NCBI RefSeq assembly: GCF_014202335.1
Contig: NZ_JACHGP010000010.1
Location: 124,001 to 188,000 of the forward strand
DNA: 64,000 nt
Direction: 5' to 3'
DNA from: Mycobacterium sp. AZCC_0083
GTDB lineage: Bacteria; Actinomycetota; Actinomycetes; Mycobacteriales; Mycobacteriaceae
The notes beneath the pieces were generated by a model that did not search any database, was not told the DNA's origin, and worked only from the letters and a program-made list of their open reading frames with translations. The position numbers were made by a program, and so were the translations under genes. The number at the start of each line of letters is the position of its first letter. Positions within the stretch are counted from its first letter, which is position 1. This document shows positions 7,871 to 15,511 of this stretch, piece by piece.

Positions 7871-8620
7871 TCATTCCTCGCCGAGGATCTGATAGATCTC
7901 GCGGCGCGCATTGTTGACGATGTCGACGATGCGCTGCTGCTGCTCGCCCGAGGCGGCGTGCGCCGACTGGGCGACTGCGCCCATCAGCTGGCCGACGGCT
8001 GCGCGCAGGCTCACCGCGCCGGGGTCGGCGCCTTCGGTGATCTCATCCCACGGTGCCGTCTCGATCTTCTCGACGGCGGCGCGGCCGTCGTCGGTGAGCT
8101 CGAAGAGCTTCTTGCTTCCGTCGGACTCGGTCGCGACGATCAGGCCCTCGTCGACGAGCAGCTGCAGCGTCGGGTACACCGAGCCGGGGCTCGGCTTCCA
8201 CAGTTGCTGGCTGCGCTCGGCGATCTCCTGGATCATCTCGTAGCCGTGCATCGGCCGGTCGGTGAGCAGCTTGAGGATCGCGGCACGCACGTCACCGCGC
8301 CTGCTGCGTCCGCCGCCACGGGGTCCGCCGCGGCGGCCTCCGCGAGGTCCACCGGGTCCGCCGGGGCCGAAGCCACCGGGACCGAAGCCGAAGCCACGAC
8401 CCGGGCCGAAGCCTCCTGGGCCGAAGGCCGGTCCGAAACCGAAGCTGGCATCGCCGCCGCCGCGGTGTTCACGGACGTGGTCGCGGAAGTCGCGACGGGC
8501 TTGTCTGCGCTGTTCGTGCTGGACGCGGCGGTCAGTGGGACCGAATCCGAATCCTGGGCGGCTCACGTAGGGGCTCTCGAATTGACCCTCGGGGGGTCCT
8601 TCATTGAATGGGGTGTTCAT
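7871..8620 (-). CDS. PadR-family transcriptional regulator with long Gly/Phe/Pro-rich N-terminal extension
   Basis: A 249-residue protein. The PadR winged-helix domain spans about residues 110-185 (RAAILKLLTDRPMHGYEMI, then SPGSVYPTLQLLVDEGLI and LFELTDDGR) and is followed by a helical dimerisation tail. Residues 1-109 are unusual: a charged stretch, then repeated FGFGP/GFGPG and Arg-Gly segments of low complexity, likely disordered. The ATG at 8620 (MNTPFNEG) was chosen over an upstream in-frame ATG because it leaves room for a promoter holding the TTCCGATA/TATCGGAA palindrome. PadR proteins usually repress adjacent transporter or stress genes; the target is not known here. Confidence 0.88.
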   Translation of the reverse strand: MNTPFNEGPPEGQFESPYVSRPGFGFGPTDRRVQHEQRRQARRDFRDHVREHRGGGDASFGFGPAFGPGGFGPGRGFGFGPGGFGPGGPGGPRGGRRGGPRGGGRSRRGDVRAAILKLLTDRPMHGYEMIQEIAERSQQLWKPSPGSVYPTLQLLVDEGLIVATESDGSKKLFELTDDGRAAVEKIETAPWDEITEGADPGAVSLRAAVGQLMGAVAQSAHAASGEQQQRIVDIVNNARREIYQILGEE

Positions 8621-8659
8621 GTCTGTGTCCTTCTTTCGACTGGAAACGCCGAAATGCGC

Positions 8660-8686
8660 TTCCGATACGTCGACGATATATCGGAA
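8660..8686. promoter_or_regulatory. Candidate PadR operator
   Basis: Perfect 8-bp arms TTCCGATA (8660-8667) and TATCGGAA (8679-8686), separated by 11 bp, lie 40 bp upstream of the 249-residue PadR gene start and downstream of the other PadR gene. The position suits autorepression. This is inference from symmetry and location. Confidence 0.55.
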
Positions 8687-8715
8687 ACTATCGCGATGCA
8701 ACTACTAATCTGAAC

Positions 8716-9243
8716 TCAGTCGTCGGCCCGCTCGTCGATCGCCTTGATCAGCCAGCGCGCCCACTGCGCCTCCATGACGGCGTTTTGCAGGCCGTACTCC
8801 AGCGCTGCGCGGCCGTAGAAGTCTTCGCCACTTTCGCACCAATCGATCGAATCACGAAGGTGCTCGAGTCGTTTCAGCTCGGAGTCGGCGTGCTCGGCGA
8901 AGGCCGTGACGTACGTGCGGGCGTCCTCGACCGGGATCTCGTCGAGCAGGAAGACGCGCAACAGGTCCGGCCTGCGCGAGGCCGGATCGTCCTGCGGGCT
9001 GGTGATCCAGCGCACCAGTTCGGCCCGGCCCGCGTCGGTGACGCGATACTCCTTGCGGCCGCGCGGGCCGACGTCGGAGACCTCGATCAGGCCGCTGGCG
9101 GCAAGCTTGTTGAGCTCGCCGTAGAGCTGACTCTGGGTGGCAGGCCATACGTTCGCCATCGACTTCTCGAAGCGTTTGAGCAGGTCATAGCCACTGCCGG
9201 GGTGCTGTGTCAGCATTCCGAGTGCTGCGATGCGAAGGCTCAC
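8716..9243 (-). CDS. PadR-family transcriptional regulator
   Basis: A 175-residue regulator of the PadR/Vir-type class. The N-terminal winged helix is RIAALGMLTQHPGSGYDLLKRF, ATQSQLYGELNKLAASGLIEV, then RKEYRVTDAGRAEL with the wing. The C-terminal four-helix region (Vir_act_alpha_C type) includes FLLDEIPVEDARTYVTAF. The start is GTG at 9243. A strong hairpin with a T-run (9254-9291) ends only a few bases before this codon, so translation or transcription of this gene is probably constrained by that structure. It lies downstream of an NCS1 permease gene on the same strand. Confidence 0.88.
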   Translation of the reverse strand: MSLRIAALGMLTQHPGSGYDLLKRFEKSMANVWPATQSQLYGELNKLAASGLIEVSDVGPRGRKEYRVTDAGRAELVRWITSPQDDPASRRPDLLRVFLLDEIPVEDARTYVTAFAEHADSELKRLEHLRDSIDWCESGEDFYGRAALEYGLQNAVMEAQWARWLIKAIDERADD

Positions 9244-9253
9244 CGGAAAAGCG

Positions 9254-9291
9254 TACGGCCCGACATTCCAATTGTGGAAGGTCGGGCCGTA
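9254..9291 (-). terminator. Rho-independent terminator of the NCS1 permease gene
   Basis: The stem TACGGCCCGAC/GTCGGGCCGTA (9254-9264, 9281-9291) continues inward through TTCCA/TGGAA to a 4-nt loop. On the minus strand it is followed by CGC and then TTTT. It sits 12 bp past the permease stop and just before the PadR start at 9243. Confidence 0.75.
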
Positions 9292-9303
9292 GCGCGTGTC
9301 GGA

Positions 9304-10857
9304 TCAGACGGTTGCCTCGGCAGGTTCGCTCTCGGTCAGCGGCGACATCTTCCACGGGCCGCGCGTGGCCAGCACGTAGTACAGGGCGAAGGCCACCCCG
9401 CAGCCGATGAACCAGCTGTACTGCGACGCACCGGCCATTCCGAACACGATGCCGCCGAGCAGCACGGGTGCCATGGCCAGAATCGCGCCGACCAGCGTCG
9501 CGGCCACCGCGGCCGGGTTGTAGCCGTTCTTGTACCAGTAGTTCGCGGTCTTCGACATGGTGAACAGGTCGTCGACGACGATCTTCTGCTTGCGGATCAG
9601 GTAGAAGTCCGCGAGGAGGACGCCGAACAGCGGGCCGATGAACGCGCCGAGGGTCTCCAGTGTGTAGTGGATGACCTCCGGGTTGCTGTACAGATTCCAC
9701 GGCGTGAGGAGCACCGAACCGACGGCGGCGATCATGCCGCCCATCCGCCAGCTGATCTTCTGCGGGCTGACGTTGGAGAAGTCGAACGCGGGCGAGATGA
9801 AGTTGGCCACGATGTTGATGCCGATGGTGGCGATGGAGAACGTCAAGGCGCCCAACACGATTGCGGTCACGCTGTCGATGCGTGCGACGGTCTGCACCGG
9901 GTCGGTGAGCAGCTCGCCGAATACCGGGACCGTCGCGGCCGCCGTGATGACGACCAGCAGCGAGAACACCAGGAAGTTGACCGGCAGGCCGAGGAAGTTG
10001 CCCTTCTTGACCGCCTTGAAGCTCTTGCCGTAGCGGGCGAAGTCGCCGAAGTTGAGCATCGGGCCGGAGAAGTAGGACACCACCAGTGCGATCGCGCCGA
10101 GCATGATGACCAGCGAGTTGCCCTTCTTCTCGCCACCGAGGTTCAGGCTGACGTGCCAACCGGACTTCCACAGCAGGTAGCCGCACAGGATGAACATCAC
10201 GACGTAGACGGCGGGACCACAGAAGTCGATGAACTTGCGGATCGACTCCATGCCGCGCCAGAACACGGCTGCCTGCAGGATCCACAGCAGCGTGAAGCTG
10301 CCCCAACCGAGCAGCGACAGGCCGGTGAAGCCGTACTGCTCGACGTCGGCGTAGGGGGCCAGCCCGGGGAACAGCTTGAGCAGCACGATGTCGAGCGCCG
10401 CCGAGGCCAGGTAGGTCTGGATGCCGTACCACGCCACGGCGATCAGACCGCGGATGATCGCCGGGATATTGGCCCCGAGCACGCCGAATGGGCTGCGGCA
10501 CACCACGGGATAGGGCACCCCGGCCTGCTGGCTGGGCTTGGCGACCAGGTTGCACAGGAAGTAGACGATCGTGATGCCCACCAGCAATGCAATGAGTACC
10601 TGCCAGCTGGCAAGGCCGAGCGCGAACAGGCTGCCGGCGGTGACGTAGCCGCCGACGCTGTGTACGTCCGACATCCAGAACGCGAAGATGTTGTAGGACG
10701 ACCAGGTCTGCTTGCCAAGCGGCGCAAGGTCTTCATTGGTCAGCCGAGGGTCGTAGTCGGGCTTGATGACTCCGGCGCCCACCGGATGCCCTGCGGCTTC
10801 GACGATGTCGCCGGCGCCGATCTTGGCGCCCGGCGGTTGATCCTTGAGTTCGGTCAT
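9304..10857 (-). CDS. NCS1-family nucleobase/cation symporter
   Basis: A 517-residue membrane protein of the nucleobase:cation symporter-1 family, with about 12 hydrophobic segments. The family region at the first helices is NEDLAPLGKQTWSSYNIFAFW, followed by SDVHSVGGY. The first part of the transport core is VVCRSPFGVLGANIPAIIRG, and GPMLNFGDFARY follows near residue 270. It probably imports uracil, allantoin, hydantoin, a purine or thiamin with H+ or Na+; the exact substrate is not readable. A GntR/FCD regulator lies directly upstream on the same strand, which suggests local control of nucleobase or hydantoin use. It ends at a strong terminator. Confidence 0.9.
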   Translation of the reverse strand: MTELKDQPPGAKIGAGDIVEAAGHPVGAGVIKPDYDPRLTNEDLAPLGKQTWSSYNIFAFWMSDVHSVGGYVTAGSLFALGLASWQVLIALLVGITIVYFLCNLVAKPSQQAGVPYPVVCRSPFGVLGANIPAIIRGLIAVAWYGIQTYLASAALDIVLLKLFPGLAPYADVEQYGFTGLSLLGWGSFTLLWILQAAVFWRGMESIRKFIDFCGPAVYVVMFILCGYLLWKSGWHVSLNLGGEKKGNSLVIMLGAIALVVSYFSGPMLNFGDFARYGKSFKAVKKGNFLGLPVNFLVFSLLVVITAAATVPVFGELLTDPVQTVARIDSVTAIVLGALTFSIATIGINIVANFISPAFDFSNVSPQKISWRMGGMIAAVGSVLLTPWNLYSNPEVIHYTLETLGAFIGPLFGVLLADFYLIRKQKIVVDDLFTMSKTANYWYKNGYNPAAVAATLVGAILAMAPVLLGGIVFGMAGASQYSWFIGCGVAFALYYVLATRGPWKMSPLTESEPAEATV

Positions 10858-10951
10858 GTCGACGGCTTCCTGTCATCACAGTGCAGTGGATGCAGGAAAC
10901 CTAGCCACGGCATATTTCGTAGCCGTTGCCTCAAGAATATATTTTCGTCAG

Positions 10952-11662
10952 CTACCGATCCGGCTCGATGAGGCCGCTACCTGGGGGAAGGGTGGCGACC
11001 ACCCGGTTGAGGTTGTGATGGTGCACCGTTGCTGCGGCGAGCAGTCGGTCGACGTCGCGGCTCGTGAACGCGTCGAGCATGACTTGGTGGTCCTGGTGCA
11101 GTCGTGCCCTATCGGCGGTCTCGACGTGCACCATGACTTGGACGGGTTCGGTTATGTTCCAGGCTGATTCGAGCATGTGCATGAGGCGCAGCATGCGGGA
11201 GGGCCGGGTGAGGCCGATGTGGAATTCACGGCTCTGCCGGTGGTAGGTCTGCGGGTCGTCTTGGCGCACCGCGATTTCCAGGAGCCGATTGATCTCGACG
11301 ACGTGCGCGCGGTCGGCGTCGGTGGCGAGGTTCACCGCCGCTGCCAGCGCGGCGGACTCGAGCGTCTCGCGCACGATGTACATCTCGGCCAGCTCGCTGG
11401 CGGTCAGTTGCGCGACGGTATAGCCGACGTTGGGCTGATGCTGCACCAGCCCCTCGGCGCTGAGGGTCTTGAGGCTCTCGCGCACCGGGATGGCGCTGAC
11501 CCCGAACAGTTCGGCGACGTCGCCGACGGGGATCGAGGTGCCCGGCGGCACCCCGCCGTCGAGGATCACCCGGCGCAGTTCGTCGACGATGGTCTGCTGT
11601 GAGGTGCCGTCGCCGTTCACCGCGAGTTTGAACAGCAGCGCTGAGTGGCGACGGCCCGGCAT
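10952..11662 (-). CDS. GntR-family (FCD/FadR-like) transcriptional regulator
   Basis: A 236-residue regulator. The N-terminal winged helix is QTIVDELRRVILDGGVPPGT, then DVAELFGVSAIPVRESLKTL with the recognition helix, then VQHQPNVGYTV. The FCD effector domain follows (EMYIVRETLESAALAAA, FHIGLTRPSRMLRLMHML, HQVMLDAFTSRD), with the spaced Asp/His residues that bind metal and small carboxylates. It lies upstream of the NCS1 permease (94-bp gap) and divergent from a carotenoid oxygenase gene, with a TGACAT/ATGTCA repeat between them. It may control either or both. Confidence 0.9.
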   Translation of the reverse strand: MPGRRHSALLFKLAVNGDGTSQQTIVDELRRVILDGGVPPGTSIPVGDVAELFGVSAIPVRESLKTLSAEGLVQHQPNVGYTVAQLTASELAEMYIVRETLESAALAAAVNLATDADRAHVVEINRLLEIAVRQDDPQTYHRQSREFHIGLTRPSRMLRLMHMLESAWNITEPVQVMVHVETADRARLHQDHQVMLDAFTSRDVDRLLAAATVHHHNLNRVVATLPPGSGLIEPDR

Positions 11663-11742
11663 CCAGCGATCTTCCTACGTTTCCGCTCCGCGCGACGGAC
11701 GAGCAGCGGGCAACGGCGGCGAAGACATCGATACTCCACTAT

Positions 11743-11766
11743 TGACATGTCACTAAAGGAATGTCA
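11743..11766. promoter_or_regulatory. Candidate GntR operator between divergent genes
   Basis: TGACAT (11743-11748) and ATGTCA (11761-11766) are inverted with a 12-bp spacer, and the first half also forms the 8-bp palindrome GACATGTC (11744-11751). The pair is 38 bp before the carotenoid oxygenase start and 81 bp before the GntR start. It is the most symmetric site in this intergene. Inference only. Confidence 0.45.
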
Positions 11767-11803
11767 GTCTGGAGCCACTACTTCTTCAGCCCAGGAGACT
11801 CAG

Positions 11804-13150
11804 ATGACCGACACGAAGGATTTCTCGGCGACCGACCCGGCCGGACTGCCCGGTGAGGGCCAGTTCTTCCAGGTGGGCAACTACGCGCCCGTCGCCGACG
11901 AGCTCACCGAATATGCACTGCCCGTCGAGGGCGCCATTCCGCCCGAGCTGGACGGGTGGTACCTGCGCAACGGACCCAACCCGCGCCAGGCCACCGCCCA
12001 CTGGTTCACCGGTGACGGGATGATCCACGGCGTCCGCGTCGAGGACGGCCAAGCCAAGTGGTACCGCAACCGGTGGGTGCGTACCGATAGCTTCATCGAG
12101 GACTTCCCGATCTACGGCCCCGACGGGTCGCGCAATCTTCGGGCCGCCAAGGCCAACACCCACGTGGTCAACCACGCGGGAAAGACCCTGGCGCTGGTGG
12201 AATCGTCACTGCCCTACGAGATCTCCAACGACTTGGAGACCATCGGCGCGTACGACTTCGGCGGCAAGCTGGTCGACTCCATGACCGCCCACCCGAAGAT
12301 CTGCCCGACGACGGGCGAGCTGCACTTCTTCGGCTACGGCAACATCTTCGAGCCGCACGTCACCTACCACCGCGCCGACGCCAACGGTGAGCTGGTGATC
12401 AGCCGTCCCCTGGACGTCAAGGCGCTGACGATGATGCACGACTTCGCCCTCACCGCGCAGCACGTCATCTTCATGGACCTGCCGATCGTGTTCAACCTCG
12501 ACGTCGCGATGAAGGGTGAGGGCGACATGCCCTACCGCTGGGACGACGCCTACGGAGCCCGGCTCGGTGTGATGCGCCGCGACGATCCGTTCGGCGAGGT
12601 GCGGTGGTTCGAGATCGACCCGTGCTACGTGTTCCACGTGGCGAACGCCCACGACTCCGTCGATGGGAAGTCGATTGTGCTGCAAGCAGTTCGCTACCCC
12701 GAGCTGTGGCGCAACGACGGTGGCTTCGACGCCGACGGCGTGCTGTGGAGCTGGACGATCGACATGGCGGCGGGCACGGTGAGCGAGCGTCAGCTCGACG
12801 ACCGCAACATCGAGTTCCCCCGCATCGACGACAGACTCGCCGGCCTGCCCGCCCGCTACTCCGTGTCGGTCGGCGACCACAACTGGGTGCGCCACGACCT
12901 GCCGACCGGCGAGGCCGTCGAACACGACCTCGGCACCGGCGGCCCCGGCGAGGCGGTGTTCGTGCCATCCGGGTCGGGGACCGCTGACGAGAGCAACGGG
13001 TTCTACCTCGGATACGTCTACGACCCCGCGCGCGACGGCAGCGATCTGGTGATCCTCGATGCGTCCGACTTCGCGGGCCAGCCGGTGGCAACGATCCGCT
13101 TGCCGCACCGCGTGCCGTACGGCTTCCACGGAAACTGGATCAGCGCGTAG
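11804..13150 (+). CDS. Carotenoid oxygenase family protein (RPE65/CCD type)
   Basis: A 448-residue nonheme-iron dioxygenase of the carotenoid/stilbene cleavage family, a seven-bladed propeller. The N-terminal family motif is ELDGWYLRNGPNPR, followed by HWFTGDGMIHGV. Four iron histidines can be placed: His163 (TAHPKI), His212 (MMHDFAL), His278 (VFHVANAHD) and His442 (GFHGNW). The ATG at 11804 was chosen because AGGAGA precedes it by 6 nt; upstream in-frame ATGs fall in noncoding sequence. It cleaves carotenoid, apocarotenoid or stilbenoid double bonds; the substrate is unknown. It is divergent from a GntR regulator. Confidence 0.93.
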   Translation: MTDTKDFSATDPAGLPGEGQFFQVGNYAPVADELTEYALPVEGAIPPELDGWYLRNGPNPRQATAHWFTGDGMIHGVRVEDGQAKWYRNRWVRTDSFIEDFPIYGPDGSRNLRAAKANTHVVNHAGKTLALVESSLPYEISNDLETIGAYDFGGKLVDSMTAHPKICPTTGELHFFGYGNIFEPHVTYHRADANGELVISRPLDVKALTMMHDFALTAQHVIFMDLPIVFNLDVAMKGEGDMPYRWDDAYGARLGVMRRDDPFGEVRWFEIDPCYVFHVANAHDSVDGKSIVLQAVRYPELWRNDGGFDADGVLWSWTIDMAAGTVSERQLDDRNIEFPRIDDRLAGLPARYSVSVGDHNWVRHDLPTGEAVEHDLGTGGPGEAVFVPSGSGTADESNGFYLGYVYDPARDGSDLVILDASDFAGQPVATIRLPHRVPYGFHGNWISA

Positions 13151-13189
13151 TCGGCAGGTGCCGCCAGCCTCGGCAGCTATCGTGACCTG

Positions 13190-13570
13190 ATGACTGTCAA
13201 GTGGCTCGACGATCCCGAGGCGCACGACTATGACGCGGCGACCGACTACCTCACGATGGTCGCGGAACCCGACATCGTCGCGCGCACGGTCGACGCGCTC
13301 AAGGGTGAAAGTACGATCTTCCGCAAGGCCAAGGACATCCTGCGCGCGGCCGAGCTGGCGCTGTTGACTGAGGAAAACCTTCACGTCAAGAATGACCTCG
13401 CCAAGATCGACGCAGGCAAGAAACTGTCGCCGATCCTCTTGGTACGCGGTGACTTCCGGACGGCGACGCCGTTGCAGATCGCCGACGGATATCACCGGGT
13501 CTGCGCCAGTTACTTGACCGACGAGAACACCCCGATCCCATGTCGGCTGGTGTCCTGGCAGCTGCGATGA
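13190..13570 (+). CDS. ParB/sulfiredoxin-fold-like conserved protein
   Basis: A 126-residue protein with no signal or membrane segment. The C-terminal part, SPILLVRGDFRTATPLQIADG followed by YHRVCASY, resembles the ParB/sulfiredoxin nucleotide-binding fold, in which a D-G-x-H-R motif binds nucleotide. The N-terminal half is helical (DAATDYLTMVAEPDI, FRKAKDILRAAELALL). No HTH partner domain is present, so it is not a partition protein. It lies 39 bp after the carotenoid oxygenase and 9 bp before an antiporter gene, so it may be cotranscribed with either. The fold is inferred from a short motif; the function is unknown. Confidence 0.6.
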   Translation: MTVKWLDDPEAHDYDAATDYLTMVAEPDIVARTVDALKGESTIFRKAKDILRAAELALLTEENLHVKNDLAKIDAGKKLSPILLVRGDFRTATPLQIADGYHRVCASYLTDENTPIPCRLVSWQLR

Positions 13571-13579
13571 CCCGCTGAG

Positions 13580-14719
13580 ATGTCGGGGTTCGGGTTCGGC
13601 ACGCTGGCGCTATTGGCCGTCATCGGCATGGCCGGGCCGTTGCTCGCTGCGGTGCCGCGGCTCGGCATCCCGGTCGTCGTCGGTGAGCTCGTCGCCGGGA
13701 TCATCATCGGCAGAACCGGATTCGGAATCGTCGACGCATCCGACCCGACGTTCACGCTGCTCGCCAACGTCGGCTTCGCGCTGGTGATGTTCGTCGTCGG
13801 CACGCACGTTCCGGTGCGCGACACCACGTTGCGCGCCGACTTGCCGAAGGCACTGCTGCGAGCCGTGCTCGTCGGTGCCGTTGCTGCTGTCCTCGGCGTC
13901 GTACTGGCCAGCGTGTTCCACACGGGACATGCGGCGCTCTACGCCGTCCTGATGGCGTCGTCATCGGCCGCGCTGGCACTGCCGGTGATCGACTCGCTCG
14001 GGCTCGCAGGCCCGAAGGTCCTCTCTGTCACCGCGCAGATCGCGATCGCCGACGCCGCGTCGATCGTGTTGCTGCCGTTGGTGATCGACCCCAGCCGAGC
14101 CCCTCGGGCAGCGCTCGGCGCGTTGGCCATCGTCGGCGGTGCCGCGGTGTTGTACGTGGTGCTTCGATACTTCGAGCGCAGCGGCCACCGCAAGCGGCTG
14201 CATCACTACTCCGAAGACCGCAGGGAGGCGCTGGAGCTGCGGATCAGCCTGATCAGCCTGTTCTCACTCGCGGCGCTGGCCGTCGCCACCCACGTGTCGA
14301 TCATGCTGGCGGGATTCGCTCTCGGCATGGTGATGTCGGCGGTCGGCGAACCCCGCAGGCTCGCCCGCCAGCTGTTCGGCATCACCGAGGGCTTCTTCGG
14401 GCCGCTGTTCTTCGTGTGGCTCGGCGCCTCGCTGCAGGTGCGCGAACTCGTCGACCATCCCGACTTCATCGCCCTCGGAATCGGGCTCGGTGTCGGCGCG
14501 GTGCTCGCCCACTGCGCGGCCAGGGTGCTCGGTCAACCGCTGGCCCTCGCCGTGCTGGCGGCGGCACAGCTCGGCGTCCCCGTCGCGGCGGCCACGCTCG
14601 GCATCGAGCGGAACCTGCTGGCGCCAGGCGAGCCGTCGGCGCTGATTCTCGGCGCGCTGATCGCCATCACGGGCACCTCGATCGCAGGCACCGTGGCCAA
14701 GCGCCGCCAGAAGGCTTGA
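13580..14719 (+). CDS. Cation/proton antiporter (CPA2, KefB/Nha type membrane domain)
   Basis: A 379-residue membrane protein with about 11-12 hydrophobic segments, the Na+/H+ exchanger fold without a C-terminal nucleotide-binding domain. Family features include GIPVVVGELVAGIIIGRTGFGI near residues 29-50, which is the KefB/CPA2 helix-2 signature, and the helix LPVIDSLGLAGPKVLS followed by IAIADAASIVLLPL, which holds the ion-binding Asp residues. It exchanges K+ or Na+ for H+. It is 9 bp downstream of the ParB-fold-like gene, and its end faces the TrkA-type gene (1-bp gap), which could supply the missing cytosolic gating function. Confidence 0.88.
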   Translation: MSGFGFGTLALLAVIGMAGPLLAAVPRLGIPVVVGELVAGIIIGRTGFGIVDASDPTFTLLANVGFALVMFVVGTHVPVRDTTLRADLPKALLRAVLVGAVAAVLGVVLASVFHTGHAALYAVLMASSSAALALPVIDSLGLAGPKVLSVTAQIAIADAASIVLLPLVIDPSRAPRAALGALAIVGGAAVLYVVLRYFERSGHRKRLHHYSEDRREALELRISLISLFSLAALAVATHVSIMLAGFALGMVMSAVGEPRRLARQLFGITEGFFGPLFFVWLGASLQVRELVDHPDFIALGIGLGVGAVLAHCAARVLGQPLALAVLAAAQLGVPVAAATLGIERNLLAPGEPSALILGALIAITGTSIAGTVAKRRQKA

Positions 14720-14720
14720 G

Positions 14721-15434
14721 CTACTGCGGATCCCGAACCGGCGCCGCGGCGTGAACGGCGGCCTGGATGGCACTCGCCACGGCGGGATCGGCGACGAACA
14801 GCAACTCATCACCGGCTTCCAGCACGTCCGACGGCTGGGGCACGATGACCCTGCTGCCGCGAACCACGGTGACCAATACCGTGTTCGCAGGCAGCCCCAA
14901 CTCGTCGGCCCGACGACCGACGAGCGGATTGTCCTCGGGCAGAGTCAGTTTCGCCACGTCGGCCTGTCCGTGTCCGAGTCCCATCAGGCGCACGACGTGG
15001 CCAACGTCGATGGCGCCCTCCACCCCAGCGACCATGGCGCCCGGCGCCGAGACGGCCACGTCGATGCCCCACCCCTTGGTGAATAGCCACTCGTTCTTCA
15101 GGTCGTTGATTCTCGCGACCACCCTTGGCACGCCGAACTCGGACTTGGCCAGCAGCCCGATCACGAGATTCGCCTTGTCGTCACCGGTGGCCGCCATCAG
15201 GACGTCGCACGTCTGGACCCCGGCTTCCTCCAATGACGCCAGCTCGCAGGCGTCGGCGATCAACCAATCCGCGTCGGGAACCGAGTCGGGTTCGTAGTGC
15301 GCGCGCAGGTGTTCGATCAGCAGGATCTTGTGTCCGTTGTCCAGCAGTTCCCGCGCGACGGATCGGCCGACCTTGCCTGCACCGGCGATCGCAACGCGCA
15401 GCTGCCCTTCCTTCACCGGGCCATCTTGACTCAT
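14721..15434 (-). CDS. TrkA/CeoC-type RCK protein (NAD-binding K+ transport regulator)
   Basis: A 237-residue protein with an RCK_N Rossmann domain (VAIAGAGKVGRSVARELLDNGHKILLIE, G-x-G-x-x-G near residues 17-22; ADACELASLEEAGV; LMAATGDDKANL) and a C-terminal TrkA_C domain (ADVAKLTLPEDNPLVGR... VLEAGDELLFVAD). Such proteins bind NAD(H), ATP or c-di-AMP and gate K+ channels or antiporters. It resembles the Ceo/Trk proteins of mycobacteria but here lies between two antiporter genes, divergent from one and convergent with the other. A regulatory role on those antiporters is inferred. Confidence 0.88.
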   Translation of the reverse strand: MSQDGPVKEGQLRVAIAGAGKVGRSVARELLDNGHKILLIEHLRAHYEPDSVPDADWLIADACELASLEEAGVQTCDVLMAATGDDKANLVIGLLAKSEFGVPRVVARINDLKNEWLFTKGWGIDVAVSAPGAMVAGVEGAIDVGHVVRLMGLGHGQADVAKLTLPEDNPLVGRRADELGLPANTVLVTVVRGSRVIVPQPSDVLEAGDELLFVADPAVASAIQAAVHAAAPVRDPQ

Positions 15435-15511
15435 CGAGGTCGGGCACGAGCGCCCACCGGCGGACGTCGCACTGTTTTACTGGCAGCACACGCGCCGAGG
15501 GCAGGAACGAA

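Noticed and set aside
8608..10971. A 787-codon plus-strand open frame opposite the PadR and NCS1 genes
   Set aside because: It is the antisense shadow of three well-supported minus-strand genes, is Arg/His/Asp-rich without domains, and arises from high GC content.
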